From positions 323-11,009 of the forward strand of contig DHON01000050.1 in the NCBI GenBank assembly GCA_002409965.1: a stretch of DNA of 10,687 nt. Direction: 5' to 3'. Made by a program: the position numbers and the translations under genes. Numbering within the stretch: position 1 is the first letter of the stretch; each line of letters opens with the position of its first letter. Shown piece after piece: positions 1 to 6,908 of this stretch. Origin of the DNA: Firmicutes bacterium UBA5389 (lineage in GTDB: Bacteria; Bacillota; DTU025). The notes beneath the pieces are model-generated. The model saw only the letters and a program-made list of their open reading frames with translations. It was not told where the DNA came from and made no database searches.

Positions 1-1
1 C

Positions 2-139
2 GGCGCTCACAAGCCCATTGCCGAAGAGTAAGGTATCTGCGATGGGTATCACGCATCGGAGCACATATGGAGATTCGCGCGGGTTCTGTACGATGGCAAC
101 GAGGAACGCTGTAAAGCCTGGGTGGATGGGCAGCAGGTG
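2..139 (+). pseudogene. Degenerate ISKra4-like transposase fragment
   Basis: Reading frame 2 gives a peptide ending in IAEE, a stop at 29-31, and then a stretch containing YHASEHIW (47-70) followed by an alternating hydrophobic and charged segment ending near KAWVDGQ (113-133). ISKra4-type transposases have a conserved WYHA(S/R)EHLW block in the catalytic region, preceded by a short acidic segment like IAEE and followed by a similar helix, so the match is in the expected order. The first W of the block is G here, the spacing to IAEE is too short, and there is an in-frame stop, so this is a decayed remnant. The fragment may continue to the left of the window; its right edge is not visible. This is motif recognition only, and chance cannot be fully excluded. 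Confidence 0.45.
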
Positions 140-223
140 CCCGTCAAAGTCCTTCCTTGGAAACCAGGGGGTCACGGGGAACGGCGGGAAGGCGAACTCC
201 CGGCCCGTCCGATCGGGGCGAGT

Positions 224-252
224 TTGACGAAAGCTCGCGCTCATGGTATCAT
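224..252 (+). promoter_or_regulatory. Promoter of tRNA-Glu
   Basis: TTGACG (224-229) and TATCAT (247-252) are separated by exactly 17 bases, and a TG at 244-245 makes an extended -10. Transcription would begin near 258-260, about 10 bases before the mature tRNA 5' end at 270. This is a strong housekeeping-sigma promoter, as expected for a stable RNA gene. Confidence 0.75.
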
Positions 253-269
253 AACTGCGCAAATGTATT

Positions 270-345
270 GCTCCCATGGTCTAGTGGCCTAGGACATCGC
301 CCTTTCAAGGCGGCAACACGGGTTCGAATCCCGTTGGGAGCGCCA
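270..345 (+). tRNA. trnE: tRNA-Glu (anticodon UUC)
   Basis: A 76-base cloverleaf with encoded CCA (343-345). The acceptor stem pairs GCTCCCA (270-276) with TGGGAGC (335-341), with G342 as discriminator. The anticodon stem TCGCC (297-301) pairs with GGCGG (309-313) around the loop CTTTCAA, placing anticodon TTC at 304-306. The T arm carries GGTTCGAATCC. The sequence is close to bacterial tRNA-Glu. It stands alone between its own promoter (224-252) and terminator (358-378), so it is a single-gene unit. It is flanked on both sides by what look like decayed mobile elements. Confidence 0.97.
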
Positions 346-357
346 TATTGGTTGAAG

Positions 358-388
358 GGCCCCGCATGGCGCGGGGCCTTGTTGCGTT
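358..388 (+). terminator. Intrinsic terminator of tRNA-Glu
   Basis: GGCCCCGC (358-365) and GCGGGGCC (371-378) form a perfect 8-bp GC-rich stem with a 5-base loop, 12 bases after the tRNA CCA end. A moderately T-rich tail, TTGTTGCGTT, follows (379-388). The tail ends exactly where the intron-like sequence begins at 389. Confidence 0.75.
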
Positions 389-700
389 GTGCGCCCGGCA
401 GGGCGCACTCACTTGGGGGTGCAAGTCCCCTACAGGCACTGCAGGCATCGCATACGAGGCGACCACGCTGGGTGAGAGGGAGAGTATCCTCAAAGCCCAA
501 TACCTGCACGGAAAGCGCGGACGCGCGAGAATAGGGCAATTGCGTAGCCTTGCTCGGAAGCCGTTGCTGGGCCCCTGGTCTACACCCGCGCCGAGCCGGG
601 CTTTGCCGAACTGCGGGAAAACGCCACCATTGCCCGAGGAGGGCCTCTGGCAGACGTAGTGTAGTCAAGATGACCCCTCCCAGCAAAAGGAGCATGTCTC
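389..700 (+). mobile_element. 5' fragment of a class C-like group II intron (no RT, no domain V)
   Basis: The segment opens with GTGCGCCC-GGCA-GGGCGCAC (389-408), which fits the GUGYG 5' end of group II introns. Next comes GGGGGTGCAAGTCCCC, fitting the conserved GGG-UGNNAGU-CCC hairpin of domain I. As I recall it, the class C intron of Oceanobacillus iheyensis has the same order: GUGUGCCCGGCA-UGGGUGC, then GGGUGAGAGUCCC. Near 630-645 a GCCCGAGGAGGGC stretch resembles the CCCGGGGAGG seen before the ORF-bearing domain IV in that class. Class C introns are known to insert just after intrinsic terminators, and this one begins 10 bases past the tRNA-Glu terminator stem. I find no reverse transcriptase ORF, no domain V and no 3' splice end, so it is truncated and presumably unable to splice. 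The right boundary is approximate; the plain alternative is structured intergenic DNA. Confidence 0.55.
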
Positions 701-744
701 CGGCAAACCCGGAGTCCGCTTTGCCCACGCTGGCCATGCCGCCT

Positions 745-760
745 AGTCCTGAAACGGACT
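745..760 (+). other. Small hairpin in the leader of the GGDEF/HD-GYP gene
   Basis: AGTCC (745-749) and GGACT (756-760) form a 5-bp stem with a 6-base loop. Between the intron-like fragment and position 937 I see only this and another 5-bp hairpin (CGAGT 895-899 with ACTCG 906-910), the latter 13 bases before the ribosome binding site. No ORF or known riboswitch consensus is visible in this stretch. Confidence 0.3.
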
Positions 761-789
761 TTGACGTGGCCCTGGCTAACGACTAGTAA
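761..789 (+). promoter_or_regulatory. Weak candidate promoter for the GGDEF/HD-GYP gene
   Basis: TTGACG (761-766) and TAGTAA (784-789) are 17 bases apart. The -35 is good but the -10 lacks the conserved final T and matches only half the consensus. It is the best sigma-A-like pair I found between the intron fragment and 938. It would leave a leader of about 140 bases. Confidence 0.25.
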
Positions 790-937
790 TGGTGGCGCTC
801 TTTCGGCATATCTGCTATTGTTGTGAATAGGCGCAACATAAGACGATTTCAGTCGAAAGTGACCATCACGCAGAGCACTCAGGGGGAGTCCGCGCGAGTG
901 ACCGTACTCGTGGATCTTCCCATGGAGGGGGTATACG

Positions 938-3265
938 ATGGCCACGGGCAGCGGTTTTTGGCGAATTGTAGGCAATCTTCGGTTCAAGCTTCTGATCGTG
1001 ATCTTGCTTGCCGTTCTGCCGATCCTTGCCTACTCTGTGTACATGGCCACAAATGAGCGGTCTAAGGCGCTGGAGCAGGCCGACTACCAATCGCGCCTGC
1101 TGCTCACCCATGTAGCCGGGGCAGATAGTGAAGACATCGGCAACCTTCTTAGGATGGCGGCGGTAGTATGGGATGCCCAGCAAGCCAATGACCGGGAGGC
1201 CGCCGACCCATCGCCGCAAATGGGCATGCGATCTGATTCGTGGCACTCTCGACGGCGGTATTGCAGCTTTGCAGCTCTGGACGGCGCCGGGCGAGTGCTA
1301 GCCGCGACATGGGGCCCGGACGAACCCACGGACTTCGGAGGGGTCGCCGGTTTCCAGGAAGCGGCCATGCAGGGCAGGGCTGTCGCTGCTGTAGTGGAGT
1401 CGGGTCTATTCGCCGACACGCCGGCCCTGTCTTTGTGGATTCCATCCGCAGCTCGTTTCGGTTCATCCGACAATCTAGATGATGCGCGAGCGGTCTTGCG
1501 GCGGCATGGCGCTGAGTACGCTGCGGTATTCTTGTATCCTGGGTGGTTTGAAGAGTCCTTCAAGGCATTGGCTCTGTCTGAGGGCGCGGTGCTTGGTGTG
1601 CACGACATGGTAGGCAACACCTTGATGCGGTACATGAGGGACAGCGCCAACGGCAGCTGCGGAGGGGTCCCGAGCAGCGAAGGCCAGGTCAAGGGCAACC
1701 AGGAGGTGTTGAATGCCGTCCGGTCTAGCCGGTATGAGGTAGGGTCCATGACTAGCCTTGGCTGTGACGGTGTGCGGCGGCTGATAACCTACGGCAAGAT
1801 GTGCAATATCAACGACAATGCGCAGTTCTATATGACGATGAGTCTGCCCGTCTCGATAATAGAGGCTGCAGCAAAGCGCAAGATAGCCTACGACTTCGTG
1901 GTCGCCGCTGCAGTGGTCGCCATCGTTGCGCCGTTATCGTGGTTCTTTGTGAGTCGGCACGTAATCAAGCCCGCCGACAGGTTGGCTAGGGCTGCTGACC
2001 GCCTGGCTGCCGGAGACCTCAGCGTTAGGTACGAGGGTCCGCGGGTCGGAGGCGAATTGGGCGTACTGGCTCAATCGTTCGACCGCATGGCCGAGACCCT
2101 GCAGCGCCGCACCGGCGAGCTGGAATACCTTATCTACCATGACCGCCTCACTGGTTGCTACAACCGCGTCTACTTCGACCATATTCGCCACACTTTCGAA
2201 GACGAGTCCAAACTGCCCATGACGTTCATGTTGGCCGATGTGAACGGGATGAAACAGGTCAACGATGTCCTTGGCCACGAAGCCGGCGACGAGCTTCTCA
2301 AGACGATGGCGGGCATCATCGAGGACGCCGTTGGCGACGAAGGCACCGTTTTCAAATGGGGCGGAGACGAGTTTCTCGTCGTGATGCCCAATGTAGAGCG
2401 CAGGACTGCGCTGAGGCTCGCTGCAAGAGTTCGCAAGGTTGTTGGACAGCTTGACATCGGGCCCGTCCCTGCCAGCATCGCCCTGGGCGCGAGCACGCGT
2501 CTCTCTCTCTTGCAGCCTGTCTCTGAGGCTATTCAGAGGGCCGAGGGCCGCATGTTCAGGAACAAGTTCATGGAGATCACCTCGCCCCGCGGTACCCTGG
2601 TGCATTCGTTGCGCAAGGCCCTCGCCGAGAGCACACACGAGACGGAGGAACACTCAGGCCGCATGCGCTTCCTGGCGGTGGAGCTTGCCCATGTTCTTGG
2701 GCTCTCTGATAATTCCGTCGACGATTTGTCGCTGCTGTGTGTGTTGCACGACATCGGAAAGGTGGGCATCCCCGACCAGATACTGCGGAAACCGGGTCAG
2801 CTGTCGCCCGAGGAATGGAAGGTCATGCGAACCCACCCTGAGATAGGCGCGCGGATCGTCGAAGGGTCCGCTGAGCTTTCACATATCGCCGATACCATAC
2901 TCTCACATCACGAAAGATGGGACGGGGCGGGGTACCCCCGGGAACTGGAGGGCGTGGAGATCCCACTGGCCGCGAGGGTGCTCGCGATTGTCGACGCGTA
3001 TGACGCCATGGTGAACGACAGACCATACCGCAGGGCTTTATCGCACTCCGAGGCCATGGAAGAGATCGAGCGCAACGCGGGCACGCAGTTTGACCCAGAC
3101 CTCGTTCAGGCTTTTGTCGAGATGATGGACGCGATGGAGGGGCTAAAGGCATATGAAAGCGCGTGGATGCGCGCCGAGCAATTCGGCTCAGAGGCCGAAG
3201 CCGCCGAGTACGAGGTCGCCGCTGGGAGCGATGGCGGCGGACGTGGCGGAAACGGGCAAGGTTGA
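938..3265 (+). CDS. Membrane sensor with HAMP, GGDEF and HD-GYP domains (cyclic-di-GMP turnover)
   Basis: A 775-residue signalling enzyme. A short cytoplasmic N-terminus and one membrane segment (about 15-35) lead to an extracytoplasmic region of about 280 residues, probably a Cache-like sensor, with four cysteines (109, 241, 276, 289). A second membrane segment (about 318-338) runs into a HAMP linker (about 339-391). The GGDEF domain (about 396-555) keeps DxLTGxxNR (402-410), ADVNGMKQVND, GHEAGD and the GGDEF signature (475-479), so it should make cyclic-di-GMP. The RxxD inhibitory site is absent: GDEG stands there. The HD-GYP domain (about 565-745) keeps HDIGK (604-608), HH (657-658), GYP (665-667) and DAYDAM, so it should hydrolyse cyclic-di-GMP. 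The tail is Glu/Ala/Gly-rich. The ATG is fixed by GGAGGGG (924-930) 7 bases upstream. Which activity dominates cannot be read from sequence. Confidence 0.93.
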   Translation: MATGSGFWRIVGNLRFKLLIVILLAVLPILAYSVYMATNERSKALEQADYQSRLLLTHVAGADSEDIGNLLRMAAVVWDAQQANDREAADPSPQMGMRSDSWHSRRRYCSFAALDGAGRVLAATWGPDEPTDFGGVAGFQEAAMQGRAVAAVVESGLFADTPALSLWIPSAARFGSSDNLDDARAVLRRHGAEYAAVFLYPGWFEESFKALALSEGAVLGVHDMVGNTLMRYMRDSANGSCGGVPSSEGQVKGNQEVLNAVRSSRYEVGSMTSLGCDGVRRLITYGKMCNINDNAQFYMTMSLPVSIIEAAAKRKIAYDFVVAAAVVAIVAPLSWFFVSRHVIKPADRLARAADRLAAGDLSVRYEGPRVGGELGVLAQSFDRMAETLQRRTGELEYLIYHDRLTGCYNRVYFDHIRHTFEDESKLPMTFMLADVNGMKQVNDVLGHEAGDELLKTMAGIIEDAVGDEGTVFKWGGDEFLVVMPNVERRTALRLAARVRKVVGQLDIGPVPASIALGASTRLSLLQPVSEAIQRAEGRMFRNKFMEITSPRGTLVHSLRKALAESTHETEEHSGRMRFLAVELAHVLGLSDNSVDDLSLLCVLHDIGKVGIPDQILRKPGQLSPEEWKVMRTHPEIGARIVEGSAELSHIADTILSHHERWDGAGYPRELEGVEIPLAARVLAIVDAYDAMVNDRPYRRALSHSEAMEEIERNAGTQFDPDLVQAFVEMMDAMEGLKAYESAWMRAEQFGSEAEAAEYEVAAGSDGGGRGGNGQG

Positions 3266-3329
3266 CATACATGTGAATAGTAATTCTATGGAACATGCGG
3301 CCCGCTTGCCGTGATCTGGCAATCCCACC

Positions 3330-3358
3330 TTGACTTCAGTATACGACATGCATATAAT
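3330..3358 (+). promoter_or_regulatory. Main promoter of the peptide transport operon
   Basis: TTGACT (3330-3335) and a perfect TATAAT (3353-3358) are 17 bases apart. Transcription should begin near 3365, giving a leader of about 50 bases before the solute-binding protein. This is the strongest protein-gene promoter in the window and separates the transporter from the upstream signalling gene. Confidence 0.85.
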
Positions 3359-3362
3359 CTAC

Positions 3363-3376
3363 CCAATACAAATTGG
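3363..3376. promoter_or_regulatory. Candidate operator palindrome at the operon start point
   Basis: CCAAT (3363-3367) and ATTGG (3372-3376) form an inverted repeat with a 4-base centre. It begins 4 bases after the -10 box, so it covers the expected transcription start, where a bound repressor would block initiation. No regulator gene lies in the window, so the factor is unknown. A 5-bp half site can arise by chance; its position is the main argument. Confidence 0.4.
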
Positions 3377-3414
3377 CAGGTCACAACTACAATCGCGGTA
3401 GGGGGTAATAGTGC

Positions 3415-4992
3415 ATGTTCAAGAGAATCGCTCTGTCTGTTCTGGCGGCGCTTCTTGTGGTCTCCGCCTCGGCATCGGTCTTCGGGGCGACACCCGCGAG
3501 AGGCGGCACACTGAAAGTCTCTGCATCGTCCATTCAGCAGCTCGACCCGTACAAGACCGCCGCCAACGACGAAACCAACATCTGCGGGCTGGTGTTCGAT
3601 CCGCTCGTCATCATCAGCAAAGACAACTTCAAGCCCATGCCGCATCTGGCGCAGAAGTGGGAGACGCCCGACGAGAACACCTGGGTTTTCCACCTCCGCA
3701 AGGGCGTGTATTTCCAGGAAGGCAACGAGGTCTTCAAGAAGGGCGCGAAGCGCGAGGTTACAGCGGACGACGTTGTGTACTCGATCCAGCGTTTCCTCAA
3801 GGTCAGCACGGCTTTCACCCTCGGCGATATCAAGAGCGTGAAGGCGCTGGACCGCTACACAGTCGAAATCAAGACTCCGGTTCCCAACCCATTCCTGGTG
3901 GCCGACTCCAACAGAATCCCCAGCGTTGGCATTGTGCCGCGCGAGGCCATTGAGAAGCTGGGCGAAGACGGATTCGCCAGGCATCCTATTGGGTCCGGCC
4001 CATTTGCGCTGAAGAGCTTTACGACTGACCAGGGCGCAGTGCTCGAGCGCAACACCAACTACTGGCTGCCTGTGTACCTCGACAAAGTTGAGTTTGTGGT
4101 CATCCCCGACCCAACGGTTCAGATACTTGCATTGACCGCCGGCGAGGTCGACATAGTCCCATACCTCTTCAACCTCGACTCAATGGCGACCGTGGCCAAG
4201 AACCCCAAGCTGACCACTTTGAGCAGGGGCGGTTCCTACAGGGGCCTCGGCTTCAACGTGACGAAGCCTCCATTCGACGAGCTCGAAGTGCGCGATGCCA
4301 TATCCAAGGCGATGGATATTGACGCGGCTTTCAACGCGGTTGTGGCGCCGCACGGCGAGCGCGCCTACGGCCAGTGCGCGCCGTGGCTGCCTCATGGGTA
4401 TGATCCCAGCCTCAAGAGCCTCTGGGAGTACGATCCCAAGGAAGCGGTGGCTATCCTGAACAAGGCCGGTTTCCGCGACACCAACGGCGATGGGATCCTC
4501 GACCGCAACGGCAAACCTCTGAAGGTTGAGATCAAGACGATTGCCGGCTCACAAGTGAGAACGCTCACTATTCTCGCAACCCAGCTGAAGAAGGTCGGAA
4601 TAGACGCATCCGTCCTTCAGCAGGACACAGCTGTGTGGGTAAACGATGTAATCGACGGCAACACCCAAGTCTTCTTCGACTTCAGCTTCGCCGGAACGAC
4701 CGGGCTGCATTCGCTCTTCCACAGCAGCTCGATTGGGAAGACCAACGGTCACTACTACTCTAGTTCGACCGTGGACTCCCTGCTCGATGCGGCGCTGAAG
4801 ACTGTCGATTACAAGAAACTGACGAGCCTCTGGAAGCAGGCGCAGCGCAAGATCATGGAAGACAAAGCTTCCATCCCTCTATACTTCGAATGGGGTTACT
4901 CGATCGTGAACAAGAAAGTGAACGACTTCGTTCCCCCGTGGGGCGGGATGCATCTGGTCACCCTTGAGAACAGCGTCTGGATTTCCAAGTAG
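3415..4992 (+). CDS. Peptide-type ABC transporter solute-binding protein (SBP_bac_5)
   Basis: A 525-residue exported receptor that captures a peptide or similar solute and hands it to the permeases encoded downstream. A signal peptide (about 1-25: FKR, hydrophobic core, then small residues) has cleavage options near residues 20-25 but no lipobox cysteine. The mature part has the family 5 layout: an early GGTLKVS strand, LDPYKT, PHLAQKW then TWVFHLRKGVYF, TADDVVYSIQR, and PIGSGPFALKSF in the middle. A DTNGDGILD loop (355-363) is common in this family. Length is normal. The ATG at 3415 follows TAGGGGGT (3399-3406). It is the first gene after the promoter and is separated from the permeases by a hairpin, as expected for a receptor made in excess. 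Substrate cannot be deduced; peptides are the default, with nickel or oligosaccharides possible. Confidence 0.92.
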   Translation: MFKRIALSVLAALLVVSASASVFGATPARGGTLKVSASSIQQLDPYKTAANDETNICGLVFDPLVIISKDNFKPMPHLAQKWETPDENTWVFHLRKGVYFQEGNEVFKKGAKREVTADDVVYSIQRFLKVSTAFTLGDIKSVKALDRYTVEIKTPVPNPFLVADSNRIPSVGIVPREAIEKLGEDGFARHPIGSGPFALKSFTTDQGAVLERNTNYWLPVYLDKVEFVVIPDPTVQILALTAGEVDIVPYLFNLDSMATVAKNPKLTTLSRGGSYRGLGFNVTKPPFDELEVRDAISKAMDIDAAFNAVVAPHGERAYGQCAPWLPHGYDPSLKSLWEYDPKEAVAILNKAGFRDTNGDGILDRNGKPLKVEIKTIAGSQVRTLTILATQLKKVGIDASVLQQDTAVWVNDVIDGNTQVFFDFSFAGTTGLHSLFHSSSIGKTNGHYYSSSTVDSLLDAALKTVDYKKLTSLWKQAQRKIMEDKASIPLYFEWGYSIVNKKVNDFVPPWGGMHLVTLENSVWISK

Positions 4993-5014
4993 CATCGGCC
5001 ATCGCGGCTTTGGC

Positions 5015-5045
5015 GGGGAGGGCGGTGTCCCTCCCCTCTTGGGTT
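5015..5045 (+). terminator. Attenuator-like hairpin between binding protein and permeases
   Basis: GGGGAGGG (5015-5022) and CCCTCCCC (5029-5036) pair perfectly over 8 bp with a 6-base loop, followed by TCTTGGGTT. The tail is only partly T-rich and no new promoter is evident before the next gene. It is therefore more likely a partial terminator or a 3' end stabiliser that keeps receptor mRNA above permease mRNA. Confidence 0.65.
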
Positions 5046-5048
5046 AAT

Positions 5049-5054
5049 AGGGAG
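5049..5054 (+). promoter_or_regulatory. Ribosome binding site deciding the DppB start
   Basis: AGGGAG lies 8 bases before a TTG at 5063. The alternative GTG at 5054 overlaps this site and has no ribosome binding site of its own at usable distance, so the TTG is the better start. Confidence 0.65.
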
Positions 5055-5062
5055 TGTCGCAA

Positions 5063-6010
5063 TTGGGCAAATACATCGTTCGTCGCTTGCTTGCGACGAT
5101 ACCGGTTCTCATAGGGATAACGTTCGTCGTGTTTGCAATGGTGAGCCTGGCGCCGGGCGATGCGATCAAGTTGATGCTGGGCTCAGAGACGGTCAATGCC
5201 GCCAACGTTGAGCGTCTGCAGAAGGAACTTGGGCTGGACAGACCGTGGTACGAGCAGTACCTCCGCTATATGCTGGGCCTGCTTAAAGGGGACATGGGAA
5301 GATCGATAGTCTATCATCGCCCCGTAGCGGACCAGATAAAGGAGAAAATCGGGAACACTGTGGTCCTGGCGATCAGCTCCGCCATATTCGCGCTGGTGGT
5401 ATCCATCCCCCTGGGGGTGCTGGCCGCCGCAAAGCGACGGAGCTGGGTGGACTATGCCGCCACGACCCTTGCGATGATAGGGGTGTCGCTTCCCGGCTTC
5501 TACCTGGGACTTCTGATGATACTCCTGTTCGGCGTGAGGCTGGGGTGGCTTCCCATCAGGGGCATGGGGGCCGCCGATGCAGGCTTGTGGGCGTACTTGC
5601 GGCACTTGATAATGCCCTCTATTACCCTGGGCAGTGCGCTTGCAGCCATACTGACCCGCCTCACCAGGTCGTCGGTGCTTGAGGCCCTATCGCAGGATTA
5701 TGTCCGCACCGCCCGCGCCAAGGGGGTACGCGAGAAGATAGTCCTCTACAAGCACGCCCTGCGCAACGCGCTGCTGCCGGTGGCCACCACCTTCGGGCTG
5801 CAGTTCGGATCGCTTTTGGGCGGGGCAGTGATTACGGAGACGATCTTCTCATGGCCGGGAATCGGCATGCTGGCGGTCAACGCCGTCAAGCAACGGGACA
5901 TCCCCGTAATCCAGGGCACAACGCTCGTGTTCGCGCTGAGCTTCGTGCTTGTGACATTAGCGGTCGACATACTATACATGCTGATTGATCCGAGGATTAG
6001 ATATGAGTAG
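5063..6010 (+). CDS. dppB: Peptide ABC transporter permease, DppB type
   Basis: A 315-residue inner-membrane subunit. The protein starts MGKYIVRRLLATIPVL, the usual opening of DppB/OppB/AppB proteins, followed by the first membrane helix and SLAPGDA. A long extracytoplasmic stretch (WYEQYLRYMLGLLKGDMGRS) precedes about five more helices. The cytoplasmic coupling loop, ARAKGVREKIVLYKHALRNALLP (from residue 217), is the EAA loop that contacts the ATPases. FSWPGIGMLAVNAV and DPRIRYE at the end are also typical. It forms a heterodimer with the next gene product. The start is TTG at 5063, chosen from the ribosome binding site; a GTG at 5054 would add three residues. Its end overlaps the next gene by 8 bp. 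Dpp, Opp and App permeases are hard to tell apart, so the symbol marks the subunit type and not the substrate. Confidence 0.93.
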   Translation: MGKYIVRRLLATIPVLIGITFVVFAMVSLAPGDAIKLMLGSETVNAANVERLQKELGLDRPWYEQYLRYMLGLLKGDMGRSIVYHRPVADQIKEKIGNTVVLAISSAIFALVVSIPLGVLAAAKRRSWVDYAATTLAMIGVSLPGFYLGLLMILLFGVRLGWLPIRGMGAADAGLWAYLRHLIMPSITLGSALAAILTRLTRSSVLEALSQDYVRTARAKGVREKIVLYKHALRNALLPVATTFGLQFGSLLGGAVITETIFSWPGIGMLAVNAVKQRDIPVIQGTTLVFALSFVLVTLAVDILYMLIDPRIRYE

Positions 6011-6881
6011 AGAAGCAAAAGGTACGATCCGGTCGGAGTTTGCGCACGTAGTCCGGGTGTTCTTCAGGCACAAGCTGGGCGTCGTGGGCCTTGTGATGCT
6101 GATCATGTTCGCCGGGGCCGCGGCGTTCGCTCCGGCGGTGGCGCCCAGGGACCCGTATGAGATGGATCTGGCGAGTCCGTTCCTGCCCCCCGGTTCGCCC
6201 GGCTACATCCTGGGCACCGACAACTACGGGCGGGACATACTGTCGCGGCTGATATACGGCTCAAGGATATCCCTGCTCATAGGGATCGTCGTAGTGTCTA
6301 TAGCCACCGTCCTCGGCTCGGTGTTGGGGCTGTTCGCAGGCTACTACGGCGGATGGGTCGACAATCTTGTGATGCGTCTGGTGGAGGTTTTCTACTCCTT
6401 CCCGTTTTTGATCCTGGTGATCGGGGTCATGGCCATTCTGGGCCCGAGCATCTTCAACGTCATGTTGGTGCTGGGCTTGGTCAGCTGGCCGCTGTACGCG
6501 CGCCTGGTGAGGGCGCAGGTAATCGCGCTCAAATCCGAAGACTTCATCAAAGCCGCGAGCGCCCTAGGGTGCAGCGATACCCGGATCATGTTCAGGCACA
6601 TACTGCCCAACGTGCTCACCCCGGTCATAGTCTCGGCCACCTTGGGCATACCCGGGGCCATACTCTCATCTGCATCCCTGGGGTTTCTGGGATTCGGAGT
6701 CCAGCCTCCCACTCCAGAATGGGGCGCCATGGTCAGCGAAGCCAAGGATTTCATACTCCTGAATTCCAACATGATCATCTGGCCTGGAATGTGCATATTC
6801 CTCGTAGTGCTGAGCTTCAACTTCGTCGGCGATGCACTGCGCGATGCGCTCGACCCGCGCCTTGCCAAACAGCTGAACTGA
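6003..6881 (+). CDS. dppC: Peptide ABC transporter permease, DppC type
   Basis: A 292-residue inner-membrane partner of the DppB-type subunit. The order is typical: an N-terminal cytoplasmic segment, a helix (about 23-44), an extracytoplasmic part ending LGTDNYGRDILSRLIYG, then five helices. The EAA loop reads AASALGCSDTRIMFRHILPN (from residue 184). FLGFGVQPPTPEWGAMV and GDALRDALDPR close the protein, both family hallmarks. ATG at 6003 is preferred because GAGG (5992-5995) lies 7 bases before it. A TTG at 5985 would add six residues but lacks a good ribosome site. The start lies 8 bp inside dppB, implying coupled translation and 1:1 production of the two permeases. Confidence 0.94.
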   Translation: MSREAKGTIRSEFAHVVRVFFRHKLGVVGLVMLIMFAGAAAFAPAVAPRDPYEMDLASPFLPPGSPGYILGTDNYGRDILSRLIYGSRISLLIGIVVVSIATVLGSVLGLFAGYYGGWVDNLVMRLVEVFYSFPFLILVIGVMAILGPSIFNVMLVLGLVSWPLYARLVRAQVIALKSEDFIKAASALGCSDTRIMFRHILPNVLTPVIVSATLGIPGAILSSASLGFLGFGVQPPTPEWGAMVSEAKDFILLNSNMIIWPGMCIFLVVLSFNFVGDALRDALDPRLAKQLN

Positions 6882-6908
6882 ATTCAACCGAGACTGGGAG
6901 GATTGCAA

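Noticed and set aside
249..737. Long minus-strand ORF covering the tRNA and intron region
   Set aside because: Its peptide includes NGIRTRV, the well-known artefact of translating a tRNA antisense; it has no domain and no ribosome site.
550..786. Plus-strand ORF of 78 residues ending before the HD-GYP leader
   Set aside because: Composition is Arg/Pro/Ser-rich like random GC-rich DNA, there is no Shine-Dalgarno sequence and no recognisable motif.
831..930. Cyclic-di-GMP riboswitch ahead of the GGDEF/HD-GYP gene
   Set aside because: A CACGCAGAG stretch resembles part of the class I core, but the AAACC block, the tetraloop receptor arm and the closing stem are missing.
646..937. Group II intron domain V and 3' end
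   Set aside because: I looked for the AGC...GUUC-type 34-base hairpin and a 3' AY end after a bulged-A stem and found neither.
1934..2653. 239-residue minus-strand ORF inside the signalling gene
   Set aside because: It mirrors codons of the clear GGDEF domain on the other strand and has no motif of its own.
3286..3984. 232-residue minus-strand ORF across the operon promoter
   Set aside because: It overlaps the binding-protein gene and promoter and is explained as antisense of real coding sequence.
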